A stretch of 64,000 nt of DNA from Leucobacter sp. 7(1). GTDB lineage: Bacteria; Actinomycetota; Actinomycetes; Actinomycetales; Microbacteriaceae. Below are positions 1 to 7,974 of this stretch, piece by piece. The notes under the pieces were generated by a model. That model searched no databases. It saw only the letters and a list, made by a program, of their open reading frames with translations, and was not told where the DNA came from. The number at the start of each line of letters is the position of its first letter. Positions within the stretch are counted from its first letter, which is position 1. The stretch covers positions 1 to 64,000 of the forward strand of contig NZ_FUID01000015.1 of assembly GCF_900163635.1 (NCBI RefSeq), read 5' to 3'. The position numbers were made by a program, and so were the translations under genes.

Positions 1-92
1 TTAATCCCGCCGTGCGGGCGCATAAAGAACGCGACCGCGTAGGTGCCGAAGGAGGCAAGCGTTGCGTGGGGCGATCTGGGTGATCGCCCCAC
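1..92 (-). pseudogene. Possible MFS transporter fragment, running off the left edge
   Basis: Read on the minus strand toward the window edge, one frame encodes LASFGTYAVAFFMRPHGGI. This resembles the stretch around the second membrane helix of metabolite:proton symporters of the major facilitator superfamily, where an F-RP-GG signature is typical. The frame has no convincing start: it opens directly after the stop of the amidohydrolase gene, and only a weak GTG at 92-90 is available. The normal first helix is therefore missing. It could be a 5'-truncated relic, a gene with a frameshift, or a chance likeness. The rest lies outside the window. Confidence 0.3.
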
Positions 93-101
93 CGATGGGG
101 T

Positions 102-1766
102 TTAGTAGACGCGCTCGCCACCGACCCAGGTCGAGGCCACGGCGACTGCAGCGAGCTCGGGGACCGGGGTGGTGTAGGGATCGCGTGCGAGCACCGCGAA
201 GTCGGCGCGCTTGCCAACCTCGAGGCTGCCCAGCTCGTCCTCGCGACCGAGGGCGCGGGCCGCGGAGATCGTGTGGCCGCGCAGCGCGGTGTCGAGCGAG
301 ACCGCGAGATCATCGGAGCCGAGCTGCGTGCCGCGACGGGTGATGCGCGAGACGGCGGCCTGGATGGCCTCCATCGGCCGCGGATCCGCCACCGGGGCGT
401 CCGACGAGATCGTGACCGGCACGCCGGCCCGCTCGAAGTCGCCGAGCGGGTTGAACCGCTCGCCCGGGGTGCCGATAGCCTGCTCGACGCCCTCGCCCCA
501 GTTGAAGTGGTGCTGCGGCTGGTTGACCGGCATGATGCCGGCCTTCGCCATGCGGTCGATCTGTTCGAGCGTGGGCAAGCCGCAGTGCTCGATGCGGTGG
601 CGTGCATCGGAATCGGGGCGATCCGCCAGGGCCGCCTCGATCGCGCCAATGACCATCTCGAGGGCGGTCGGGGACTGCGAGTGCGTGGCGGTCTGCAGGC
701 CGACGCGGTGCGCCTTCTTGATCAGCTCGGTGTAGTCGCCCGGCTCGTGGTAGAGCTGGCCGGTGCGGCAGGGATCGCCGACGTAGCCGTCGGGGAAGTA
801 AGCGGTCCAGCCACCGAGGGTGCCGTCCGAGTAGAACTTAATGCCCGCGAAGCTGAGGTGCTCGTTCCCGAACTGGCCGTGCAGCCCCATCTCGATCGCT
901 TCGTCGAGGAGGTGCGAGAGCAAGTACATGCTGACGCGGACCTTGAGGTCGCCAGACTCGGCGAGGCGCAGGTACATGTCGAACTCGCGGCGGCTCACCT
1001 GGGCGTCGCCGATCGTGGTGACGCCGCCGGCGAGGAAGTTCTCCTGGGCTGCGGCGAGCTGCAGTTTGTGCTCAGCCGGCTCGTCCGCGAGGTGGAAGTT
1101 GGGGCCGTGGTGGCCGATCTTGACACCCTCCAGGCCCGTGAGGACGTTGCAGGCCGCGTCGGACAGCTCACCCGTCAGCTCGCCGTTTTCGTCGCGGAAG
1201 AACTCGCCGCCCTTGGGGTTCGGGGTGTCCTTCGTGACGCCGTGCAGCTCGAAGGTGTACGAGTTCACGACACCGCCGTGTCCCGACGCGTTCATGAGGT
1301 AGACCTCGCGGTCCGAGGCGACCTCGTCGAGTTCGAAGCGGTTGGGGTGGCGCTGCTCGGCGAGGTTGCGCTGCTCGTAGCCGTAGCCGCGAATTGGGCG
1401 ACCTGCGGGCAGCGTCTTCGCGGCTTCCTGGAGCAGCGCGACGATCTCGGGGATCGAGCCAGCCTTCTCGGGGCCGCAATCCACCCAGCTCATCATCTGT
1501 CCGAGCATCAGCGGGTGCGCGTGCGCATCGATGAAGCCAGGGACCACGGTGGTGTCGCCCAGATCGACGAGCTCGGGGGTGAGCGCGGAAACCTCGGCCG
1601 CTGCGGCGCGGCACTCGGCAACGGAGCCGACGGCTCGGATGCGGTCATCGATGACGAGGAAGGCTTCCGGAGTGGAACCCGCCTCGTCGAGGGTGTGAAT
1701 CTTGGCGGCGGTGACAATCGTCGGGGCCTGAATGGCCGGGGCCTGGGTAAACGCGAGCTTGCGCAC
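102..1766 (-). CDS. YtcJ-like amidohydrolase (amidohydrolase family 3)
   Basis: A 554-residue cytoplasmic metal-dependent amidohydrolase of the YtcJ group, expected to hydrolyse amide-type bonds in small molecules; the substrate cannot be told from sequence. The metal-binding HxH is seen at His82 and His84 in DAHAHP, followed by a TIM-barrel-length domain, and the late motif SSDAPVADPRP carries the catalytic Asp typical of the family. The GTG start at 1766 is preceded by a good GAAGGAG ribosome site. It is transcribed divergently from the Lrp/AsnC regulator, which suggests control by that protein (inference). Confidence 0.8.
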   Translation of the reverse strand: MRKLAFTQAPAIQAPTIVTAAKIHTLDEAGSTPEAFLVIDDRIRAVGSVAECRAAAAEVSALTPELVDLGDTTVVPGFIDAHAHPLMLGQMMSWVDCGPEKAGSIPEIVALLQEAAKTLPAGRPIRGYGYEQRNLAEQRHPNRFELDEVASDREVYLMNASGHGGVVNSYTFELHGVTKDTPNPKGGEFFRDENGELTGELSDAACNVLTGLEGVKIGHHGPNFHLADEPAEHKLQLAAAQENFLAGGVTTIGDAQVSRREFDMYLRLAESGDLKVRVSMYLLSHLLDEAIEMGLHGQFGNEHLSFAGIKFYSDGTLGGWTAYFPDGYVGDPCRTGQLYHEPGDYTELIKKAHRVGLQTATHSQSPTALEMVIGAIEAALADRPDSDARHRIEHCGLPTLEQIDRMAKAGIMPVNQPQHHFNWGEGVEQAIGTPGERFNPLGDFERAGVPVTISSDAPVADPRPMEAIQAAVSRITRRGTQLGSDDLAVSLDTALRGHTISAARALGREDELGSLEVGKRADFAVLARDPYTTPVPELAAVAVASTWVGGERVY

Positions 1767-1859
1767 GGGGAGACTCCTTCGTTGTGAATCGATACGAGCG
1801 TACTCACGTTCCCGTCGAAAGGAAGACCATGTAGCGCCGTCCGCGGCTTTACAACGTGT

Positions 1860-1874
1860 TTTTGTCGATCAAAA
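1860..1874. promoter_or_regulatory. Candidate Lrp/AsnC operator, 15-bp palindrome
   Basis: The sequence TTTTGTCGATCAAAA has perfect 5-bp arms (TTTTG/CAAAA) around a 5-bp centre. Lrp/AsnC proteins commonly bind imperfect palindromes of about 15 bp with AT-rich arms. It lies about 90 bp from each of the two divergent starts, a usual place for an autoregulatory site. A GGGCC-AAAA-GGCCC hairpin (1875-1888) and the palindrome TCACGTGA (1902-1909) follow at once and may be further sites. Confidence 0.45.
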
Positions 1875-1963
1875 GGGCCAAAAGGCCCGCATTATTGTGG
1901 ATCACGTGAGTTGTCCAGATCTTTTGTCAGCCCCCGGGCAGACTCTTCTGCCAGGATAACCCG

Positions 1964-2908
1964 GTGGAAGCTTTTGATGAAGACCTGATTCGCGCGCTGC
2001 AGTTGGATGGCCGAGCACAGTTCTCGGCGCTTGCCGCACAGCTCGGCGTACACCGGACGGTTGTTGCGCAGCGAGTCCACGAGCTCATCGAGAGCGGTGA
2101 GATCCGGATCCTCGCAGCGGTGCACCCCCGGGCCGTGGGTTTGCCCGTGCAGGTGAACCTGCAATTTCGCATTACCGGCCCCACATCTCCCGTGTTCGAG
2201 CACCTGCTCGGGTTCACGAACGTTGTGTTCCTCTCTGAGATCAGTGGGCAAGCTCAGGGTGTTGTCGAGGTGTGGGCGGCCGACCTCGAAGACGTGAGCC
2301 GCTCGGTGCGCGCCATTCAGGCGATCCCCGGGGTGCGCGACGTCCAGTTTTCCCTCTATGACCGGGTGTTGAAGCGGCTCCGATTGGGGGAGGACCCTGA
2401 TCCGAACCAGCTCTCCTTCGACGAGTTCGACATCGACCTCATGGCGCAGTTGCAGCTTGATGGCCGTCTCACCTTCGGCGAGCTTGCACGGCGCACGGGA
2501 CGCTCAGCTTCGGCCTGCCGCACCCGCGTGCTGCGGCTCCTCGACTCGGGGGTGATGCGGATCGGCGCGGTCCGCAGCAGACTCAACGCCACAAGCTCGG
2601 TGCTCTCCGGCGTCGGCATCGTGCTCTCCGGAGATGCCGAGGGGCTCGCTTCCGCGGAGGAACTTCTGCTCAGCATCCCAACGATCGAGTTCGCGGCCCG
2701 CACGCTGGGCCGGTACGGCCTCATTGCGACGATCGCGGCACGCTCAATCGCGGACTACACCGCGATCGTGCGCAGCATTCGAGAGCATCCAAGTGTCACT
2801 CACGTCGAAACGTGGATCCACGCCGCGGTGTGGCTCGAACGCTACGAGTGGAGCCTCGACCGATTGGAGCGGCTCCAGCTTGCGGGTACCCCGCTGTTCC
2901 CCGGCTGA
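1964..2908 (+). CDS. Double-domain Lrp/AsnC family transcriptional regulator
   Basis: A 314-residue DNA-binding regulator made of two complete Lrp/AsnC units in tandem. Residues about 4-50 form the first AsnC-type helix-turn-helix (DEDLIRALQLDGRAQFSALA) and about 60-135 a ligand-sensing RAM-type domain. A second HTH starts near residue 152 (DEFDIDLMAQLQLDGRLTFG), followed by a second RAM-like domain. Ordinary Lrp proteins are about 150 residues, so this is a fused duplication, a form common in actinobacteria. The GTG start at 1964 has AGGA upstream. It is divergent from the amidohydrolase, and the OpuC-type operon follows on the same strand. Confidence 0.85.
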   Translation: MEAFDEDLIRALQLDGRAQFSALAAQLGVHRTVVAQRVHELIESGEIRILAAVHPRAVGLPVQVNLQFRITGPTSPVFEHLLGFTNVVFLSEISGQAQGVVEVWAADLEDVSRSVRAIQAIPGVRDVQFSLYDRVLKRLRLGEDPDPNQLSFDEFDIDLMAQLQLDGRLTFGELARRTGRSASACRTRVLRLLDSGVMRIGAVRSRLNATSSVLSGVGIVLSGDAEGLASAEELLLSIPTIEFAARTLGRYGLIATIAARSIADYTAIVRSIREHPSVTHVETWIHAAVWLERYEWSLDRLERLQLAGTPLFPG

Positions 2909-2960
2909 CCCCGGCGGCACCGGCAGGTCTGCTGTCGCCGGCCCGGCCCGGCCAAACCGA

Positions 2961-3030
2961 GCCAATCTATCTAGCCCGAGGGATATTCCGGGGAATTTCC
3001 CTACATCTCGAGAAAATCACTCGATCTCGG
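2961..3030 (+). repeat. 70-bp intergenic element, copy D
   Basis: One of four ungapped relatives in this window. It starts GCCAATCTATC and carries CTACATCTCGAGAAAA at columns 41-56. It matches the invariant columns 1, 3-5, 8-11, 30, 32, 35, 41-42, 47-48, 50 and 53-55, but not the GG at columns 39-40. It begins 53 bp after the stop codon of the Lrp gene, on the same strand, behind a tract rich in CCGG and CCCGG steps. The candidate promoter of the next operon lies just beyond it. Confidence 0.6.
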
Positions 3031-3037
3031 TGGGCCC

Positions 3038-3065
3038 TTGCCTTGCCCTGGGGCCGTCCTACTAA
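3038..3065 (+). promoter_or_regulatory. Candidate promoter of the OpuC-type operon
   Basis: TTGCCT (3038-3043) and TACTAA (3060-3065) are separated by 16 bp, a plausible but weak sigma-70-type promoter. Initiation near 3072 would leave a leader of about 45 nt before the GTG at 3116. Confidence 0.4.
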
Positions 3066-3115
3066 GGTGGTGGGAACACACAGGGTGCCGTTCGCCCGAC
3101 CTCAGGGGGTGCGTC

Positions 3116-3928
3116 GTGATCGAGTTTGAACACGTGACAAAGACCTATGCCGGGGGAGCGGAGGCGATCCGAGACTTCTCCTGCACGGTCCCCTCACACC
3201 GCACCGTCGCGTTTGTTGGCTCTTCTGGTTCAGGGAAGACGACATTGCTGCGCATGATCAACCGTATGGTGGAGCCCACCTCCGGCCGGGTCCTCATCGA
3301 TGGCGAGGACGTTCGGGAGCGGAACCCCGTCGAACTGCGGCGCTCGATCGGCTACGTGCTGCAGCATGGTGGCCTCCTCCCGCATCGCACAGTCGTCGAC
3401 AACATCTGCGCGATCCCCCGGCTCACGGGCACCCCGAAGCGTGAGGCGCGACACGCGGCGATTGCGCTGCTCGAACGGGTGGGGCTCGATCCGGCGCTCG
3501 GACAGCGATACCCCGCCCAGCTCTCCGGAGGCCAACAACAGCGCGTCGGTGTCGCACGGGCGCTCGCCGCCGATCCCAACATTCTCCTGATGGATGAGCC
3601 GTTCGGAGCCGTTGACCCGATTGTGCGGCGCGAACTCCAGCGTGAATTGCTGCGGCTCCAGGCCGAGCTTGGCAAGACAATCGTGTTTGTCACCCACGAC
3701 GTCGATGAAGCATTCCTGCTGGGCGACGAGGTCGTGGTGCTGGCCGAGGGCGGCGTCGTCGCTCAACGTGGCACTCCGGAAGAGATCCTGAGTCGCCCCG
3801 CGAACGCGTTCGTGCGCGATTTTGTGGGCGCAGACCGCGCGGAACGAAATCTCCGAATTGTTGAGGTTGACGGCCGGCAGCTCGCCGTCGACGACGCGGG
3901 CTGTCCCGTGGGGGTGCTCGAGCGGTGA
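3116..3928 (+). CDS. OpuC-type ABC importer, ATP-binding protein
   Basis: ATPase of a quaternary-amine-type (OpuCA/ProV-like) importer, 270 residues. Walker A is GSSGSGKTT (residues 35-43), the signature is LSGGQQQRV and Walker B is ILLMDEPFGAVDP, followed by the switch His in FVTHDVDEA. There is no C-terminal CBS pair as found in longer OpuCA proteins. The reading frame extends upstream, but the family begins at VIEFEHVTKTY, so I chose GTG 3116, with AGGGGG upstream. The stop overlaps the next gene by 4 bp (GTGA). Confidence 0.85.
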   Translation: MIEFEHVTKTYAGGAEAIRDFSCTVPSHRTVAFVGSSGSGKTTLLRMINRMVEPTSGRVLIDGEDVRERNPVELRRSIGYVLQHGGLLPHRTVVDNICAIPRLTGTPKREARHAAIALLERVGLDPALGQRYPAQLSGGQQQRVGVARALAADPNILLMDEPFGAVDPIVRRELQRELLRLQAELGKTIVFVTHDVDEAFLLGDEVVVLAEGGVVAQRGTPEEILSRPANAFVRDFVGADRAERNLRIVEVDGRQLAVDDAGCPVGVLER

Positions 3929-4605
3929 GTTGGCCACTCGCCAACGGACAGCTGATCCTCGCTGCGGCGGTGGATCATCTGCTGCTCAGCCTGCCCGCGA
4001 TTCTCCTGAGCATCCTCATTGCCGTACCCATCGGTCGGCTCGCGTTCCGCGCCCCGCGGCTGGGCGGCCCGCTTCTCGGGGTCTCGAGTCTGGCCTATGC
4101 AATTCCTGCGTTGCCGCTACTGATCCTCATCCCCGCGCTGATCGGGACGCCGCTGCGGTCCTGGCAGACAATGGTCGTGGCGTTGACCGTCTACGGGGTT
4201 GCCCTCATGGTGCGAACCTCCTGCGACGCATTCGCGGCGGTGGATCCACAGCTTCGGGACGCGGCGGTCGCCATCGGGCATTCCCCCCGCAGCGTGTTCT
4301 GGCGGGTAGAGCTGCCCCTCGCGGTTCCCGTGCTGATTTCAGGAATCCGAGTTGTCGCTGTCTCCACGATCAGTCTCGTCACTATCGGCGCCCTGATCGG
4401 AGTGCGGAGCCTCGGAAGCCTCCTCACCGACGGCTTCCAGCGGGGGATCGCCGCAGAGATATGGAGTGGGGTGATCGCGACGGTTGTGCTCGCACTCCTT
4501 CTCGATGCGTTGATCCTGCTCCTCGGGCGGGTGCTCACCCCGTGGACGCGCCGCGCGACCGAGGGCGTCGAGCCAGTCTCGCTCACCGGGACGGCGGCCT
4601 CATGA
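3925..4605 (+). CDS. OpuC-type ABC importer, permease 1
   Basis: Membrane-spanning subunit of the importer, 226 residues with about five to six hydrophobic segments. The coupling motif recognised by the ATPase lies in the region DAAVAIGHSPRSVFWRVELP, matching the EAA loop of binding-protein-dependent permeases. It is translationally coupled at both ends: GTGA overlap with the ATPase gene, and ATGA overlap with the second permease. Having two separate permeases plus a separate binding protein is the OpuC arrangement, not the OpuA arrangement. Confidence 0.85.
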   Translation: MSWPLANGQLILAAAVDHLLLSLPAILLSILIAVPIGRLAFRAPRLGGPLLGVSSLAYAIPALPLLILIPALIGTPLRSWQTMVVALTVYGVALMVRTSCDAFAAVDPQLRDAAVAIGHSPRSVFWRVELPLAVPVLISGIRVVAVSTISLVTIGALIGVRSLGSLLTDGFQRGIAAEIWSGVIATVVLALLLDALILLLGRVLTPWTRRATEGVEPVSLTGTAAS

Positions 4606-5264
4606 ATCTCTTTATTGAAGCGTGGGCGTGGCTCACGGACCCCGCGCACTGGGCGGGGCCCGGGGGGATTCCGGTGCGGCTGCTCCAACATCTGGGCGTC
4701 ACGCTGCTTGCGGTGTTGGCCGCGGGGGTGCTCGCGGTGCCCGCGGGGATCTTGATCGGTCATACCCGACGCGGGGCTGGCCTCATCGGCGGGTTCGCCG
4801 GTGCGGCGCGGGCGCTGCCCACGCTCGGGCTCCTCACCCTGCTCGGACTCTGGCTCGGTATCGGGCTCGCCGCGCCGGTGATCGCGCTTATCGTGCTGGC
4901 CATCCCCTCACTCCTCGCCGGAGCCTACGCGGGCGTGCAATCGGTGGATCCGGCGGTGCCGGAGGCGGCCCGCGCCATCGGTTTCAGCCCCGCACAGGTC
5001 ATTATGCGCGCTGAGATTCCCCTTGCCCTGCCCGTGCTTATTGGCGGTGTGCGCGCGGCCACCCTGCAGGTTGTCTCGACGGCGACACTGGCTGCCTACA
5101 CCGCTGATCTTGGGCTCGGCCGGTACCTGTTTGCCGGGCTGAAGTCGCGTGACTACCCGCAAATGCTCGGGGGTGCCTTGCTTGTCGTGGCGCTCACCGT
5201 CGCCTGCGAACTCGTGCTCGCGGCGGCACAGCGGGCCGCCACGTTCCGTACGACCACCGATTGA
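4602..5264 (+). CDS. OpuC-type ABC importer, permease 2
   Basis: Second membrane subunit, 220 residues, starting at ATG 4602 inside the stop of permease 1. It has about five to six membrane segments and its own EAA-type loop (EAARAIGFSPAQVIMRAEIP). It is a paralogue of permease 1 and presumably forms a heterodimer with it in the cytoplasmic membrane. The same frame is open far upstream, but that part is a shadow of the first permease. Confidence 0.85.
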   Translation: MNLFIEAWAWLTDPAHWAGPGGIPVRLLQHLGVTLLAVLAAGVLAVPAGILIGHTRRGAGLIGGFAGAARALPTLGLLTLLGLWLGIGLAAPVIALIVLAIPSLLAGAYAGVQSVDPAVPEAARAIGFSPAQVIMRAEIPLALPVLIGGVRAATLQVVSTATLAAYTADLGLGRYLFAGLKSRDYPQMLGGALLVVALTVACELVLAAAQRAATFRTTTD

Positions 5265-5275
5265 AAGGACGAACC

Positions 5276-6193
5276 ATGCATCGACGTATCTCACTGTTCT
5301 CCACCGCGCTTCTCGCGGGCGCGCTCGTCCTCACCGGATGCGCCACGAGTGATCCCCTCGCCGAGGACAGCGGCGGATCAGGGGCCGCCGGGGAGACAAT
5401 CGTGATCGGCTCCCAGGACTACTACTCCAACGAGATCATTGCGGAAAGCTACGCGCAGGCTCTCGAAGCGGGTGGCTACACCGTGGACCGTCAGTTCCGG
5501 ATCGGGCAGCGCGAGGCATACCTGCCGGAGCTCGAAGCGGGCAGCATTGATCTGTTCCCGGAATACACCGGAAACCTGCTGCAGTATTGGACGCCCGAGA
5601 CCAAGGCCCGGCTCTCGGAGCCTGTATATGAGGAACTGCAGACGACCACCCCGGACGGGCTGCGCGTGCTCGCCCAGTCGCCCGCGACCGACCAGGACGC
5701 GTACACAGTCACGCGCGACTTCGCGCAGGAGTGGGATCTGAGCACCATCGCGGATCTCGCGAAGGTCGACGTCCCGCTGACGCTCGGAGCAAACTCTGAG
5801 GCGGAAACCCGGCCCTATGGGCCCAGCGGGCTCGAAGAAACCTACGGCATTGGAGGGGTGAAGTTCACCCCGGTCGAGGATGGCGGCGGACCGCTCACGG
5901 TGAAGGCGCTGACCGACGGGACGATCCAACTCGCAATCATCTACACCGCTGATCCGAGCGTCGCCGAAAACGAACTCGTCGCGCTTGAGGACACGGAGGG
6001 CATTTTTTTGGCCTCCCACGTGGTGCCGCTCGCAAGCGACCGGGTGGATGCGGGAGCCGAGAAGATCGTTGATCGGGTGAGCGCCGCGATGACACCGGAC
6101 GACCTCCGGGAGATGAATGCTCGCAGTGTGCAGGACGAGCTTCCAGCTTCTCAGATCGCCCAGGAATGGCTCACCGCGAAGAGTCTGATCTAA
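5276..6193 (+). CDS. OpuC-type ABC importer, substrate-binding lipoprotein
   Basis: Solute-binding protein of the OpuAC/ProX fold, 305 residues. A short lipoprotein signal ends in the lipobox LTGC with Cys22 as the lipidated residue, so it is anchored outside the membrane. IVIGSQDYYSNEIIAE and the signature IDLFPEYTGN are typical of OpuCC-like proteins. The start at ATG 5276 has AAAGGA in front; an in-frame TTG at 5261 is less likely. The ligand is undetermined: choline, glycine betaine and carnitine are usual, but related systems import ergothioneine, and mycothione reductase follows after 8 bp. Confidence 0.85.
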   Translation: MHRRISLFSTALLAGALVLTGCATSDPLAEDSGGSGAAGETIVIGSQDYYSNEIIAESYAQALEAGGYTVDRQFRIGQREAYLPELEAGSIDLFPEYTGNLLQYWTPETKARLSEPVYEELQTTTPDGLRVLAQSPATDQDAYTVTRDFAQEWDLSTIADLAKVDVPLTLGANSEAETRPYGPSGLEETYGIGGVKFTPVEDGGGPLTVKALTDGTIQLAIIYTADPSVAENELVALEDTEGIFLASHVVPLASDRVDAGAEKIVDRVSAAMTPDDLREMNARSVQDELPASQIAQEWLTAKSLI

Positions 6194-6201
6194 GGAGACC
6201 C

Positions 6202-7674
6202 ATGTCAGTCACATCTTCCGACAATCCGGTTGACCTCGCAATCATCGGATCCGGCTCGGGAAACACCCTCGTTACTCCGTTCTGGGAAGACCGACGTGTG
6301 GTCATCGCTGAGTCTGGCGTTTTTGGCGGAACCTGCCTCAACGTCGGCTGTATCCCGACCAAGATGTTTGTGCGACCCGCGTCACTTGCGCGCGCCCCAG
6401 AGGAAGCGGCGCGGCTCGGCGTCACCCTCCACACTGAGGCGGTTGACTGGCCGGCGATCCGGGACCGGATATTTGGGCGAATTGACCCGATATCTGCCTC
6501 GGGAGAGCGCTACAGGCGCGACGAGCAAGCTCATGTCGAGCTGATCTCGCAGCGAGTACGCCTGGACGGCACCCACGCGATCGTGGCGGAGGACGGCACC
6601 CGGGTGGCCGCGCGCCAGCTCGTGATTGCCGCGGGCTCGCGGCCCGTGCTGCCCGAGTTCCCGGGCATTGGCTTGCCCGAGGTGCACACTTCGGAAACGG
6701 TGATGCGCTTGGCCGAGCTACCCACGCGCGTCCTCGTCATCGGTGGTGGTGCCATCGCGAGCGAGTTTGCTTCGATCTTCTCGGGGCTGGGATCCGAGGT
6801 GATTCAAGTGCACCGGCGCGCACACCTGCTGTCGCACGCGGAGCCGGAGATCGCGGAGCGCTTCACCGAGGCCGCCGGACGGCGCTGGGGCTTGCGCCTC
6901 AGTAGCGCGGTCCGCCGGATCGATCCTGCGGACGACGGAGATGGCGTCGTTGTCGAGCTGAAAGCCGCGACGGACGAGGCGAAATCGGCGTCCGGATCCG
7001 GCACCGCGAGTGAGCGTGTGCAGGTCGATATCGTCCTCGTCGCGATCGGCCGCCGCCCCAACTCCGATCTCGTGGGTGCCGCGGAAGCGGGGCTTGACCT
7101 GCACCCGGATGGTCGTATTGCGGTCGATGCCGAGCAGCGGGTGCTTTCGGGCGGCGCGCCGGTCCCCGGGCTGTACGCCCTCGGGGACGTGTGCACGCCG
7201 TTCAAGCTCAAGCACGTTGCGAATCACGAAGCGCGGGTCGTGGCCCACAACCTGGAGCACCCGGACGATCTGCGGGCGGCGCGGCACGAGGCCGTCCCGG
7301 AGGCGATCTTCAGTGCCCCCGAAGTTGCGACAGTGGGGGAGACGCAGGCCGAGGCAGCCGCCCGGATCGGGGCGGAGCATGTGACCGCGTTCACCAAGCA
7401 GTACGGGGACACGGCCTACGGCTGGGCGCTGGAGGACACGGAAGGGCTCTGCACTGTGGTCGCTGATCGGCGGAACGGTCAGGTGCTTGGCGCGCACATT
7501 GTGGGGCATGAGGCGTCCATGCTGATCCAGCTCCCGGTGATGGCGATGAGTTTCGGAATCGATGCCCACACCGTGGCGCGCGGGCAGTATTGGCCGCACC
7601 CGTCCCTGATGGAGGTCGTGGAGAACGCTCTGTTGGGGCTTGATGTGCCCCGGGGCGAGCGCCCGCCGCTATGA
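6202..7674 (+). CDS. mtr: Mycothione reductase
   Basis: Flavoprotein disulfide reductase, 490 residues, that uses NADPH to reduce mycothiol disulfide, the main thiol buffer of actinobacteria. The FAD-binding GSGSGN lies at residues 16-21 and the redox-active pair at Cys45 and Cys50 (GGTCLNVGC). The NADPH-binding VIGGGAIASEFASIF is central, and the C-terminal dimerisation domain ends with the QYWPHPSLMEVVE region holding the acid-base His. It starts at ATG 6202 with AAGGAG upstream, 8 bp after the transporter lipoprotein, so it probably shares that mRNA. Confidence 0.85.
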   Translation: MSVTSSDNPVDLAIIGSGSGNTLVTPFWEDRRVVIAESGVFGGTCLNVGCIPTKMFVRPASLARAPEEAARLGVTLHTEAVDWPAIRDRIFGRIDPISASGERYRRDEQAHVELISQRVRLDGTHAIVAEDGTRVAARQLVIAAGSRPVLPEFPGIGLPEVHTSETVMRLAELPTRVLVIGGGAIASEFASIFSGLGSEVIQVHRRAHLLSHAEPEIAERFTEAAGRRWGLRLSSAVRRIDPADDGDGVVVELKAATDEAKSASGSGTASERVQVDIVLVAIGRRPNSDLVGAAEAGLDLHPDGRIAVDAEQRVLSGGAPVPGLYALGDVCTPFKLKHVANHEARVVAHNLEHPDDLRAARHEAVPEAIFSAPEVATVGETQAEAAARIGAEHVTAFTKQYGDTAYGWALEDTEGLCTVVADRRNGQVLGAHIVGHEASMLIQLPVMAMSFGIDAHTVARGQYWPHPSLMEVVENALLGLDVPRGERPPL

Positions 7675-7725
7675 GTGGCCCGGCGGGAGGATTGGTGCCT
7701 GCCTGTCTGCCGGCCTGCCTCACCC

Positions 7726-7765
7726 GTGCCGTGCCGTGTCGTGCCGTGCCGTGTCGTGCCGTGCC
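7726..7765 (+). repeat. Tandem GTGCC/GTGTC pentamer array
   Basis: Eight 5-bp units, GTGCC with GTGTC at the third and sixth place, giving a 15-bp higher-order period. It lies in the 300-bp gap between mtr and the TfoX-like gene, just upstream of repeat copy A, and forms part of its C-rich 5' flank. Confidence 0.75.
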
Positions 7766-7778
7766 GCCTCCAAACGTA

Positions 7779-7848
7779 GGCAATTTATCGAGCGCGATGC
7801 AAATATCGTGGAAAACGGCTCAAGCTAGATAAAAACCGTCAGTTTGGG
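7779..7848 (+). repeat. 70-bp intergenic element, copy A
   Basis: This copy begins GGCAATTTATC and contains TGGAAAACGGCTCA, GATAAAAACCG and the 3' end TCAGTTTGGG. It starts 105 bp after the mtr stop on the same strand. The 5' flank is pyrimidine-rich and the 3' flank is G-rich (GGGGCAGAGGCAAGG). It shares its last block almost exactly with copy B (TCGGTTTGGG). Confidence 0.7.
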
Positions 7849-7886
7849 TGGGGCAGAGGCAAGGCAAGGCGCGACCGGACCCGACC

Positions 7887-7926
7887 GGGGAACGCCGGGG
7901 AACGCTGGGGCACGCCGGGGAACGCC
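7887..7926 (+). repeat. Tandem 10-bp GGGGAACGCC-type array
   Basis: Four degenerate 10-bp units (GGGGAACGCC, GGGGAACGCT, GGGGCACGCC, GGGGAACGCC) lie between repeat copy A and the TfoX-like gene. Apart from this, copy A and the pentamer array, the gap at 7675-7974 holds nothing I recognise. Confidence 0.7.
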
Positions 7927-7974
7927 GGGCCGGGTCCCGCGCGGTGCCCGGCCCCCGAGGCGTAATGTGGGCGC

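Noticed and set aside
273-1787. Open frame of 504 codons opposite the amidohydrolase gene
   Set aside because: The minus-strand amidohydrolase has clear catalytic motifs; this frame has none.
3038-3115. N-terminal extension of the OpuC-type ATPase
   Set aside because: The 26 extra residues do not resemble the family, and a GTG with a purine-rich site starts at the expected place.
7726-7765. CRISPR array
   Set aside because: The units are 5 bp and directly joined, with no spacers; no cas gene is nearby.
7779-7848. The 70-bp element as a promoter
   Set aside because: No -35/-10 pair with 16-18 bp spacing is shared by the four copies, and copy B points away from any gene start.
7779-7848. The 70-bp element as a dif or att site
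   Set aside because: Four degenerate copies with a variable centre do not fit a single-copy 28-bp dif site, and no integrase is in the window.
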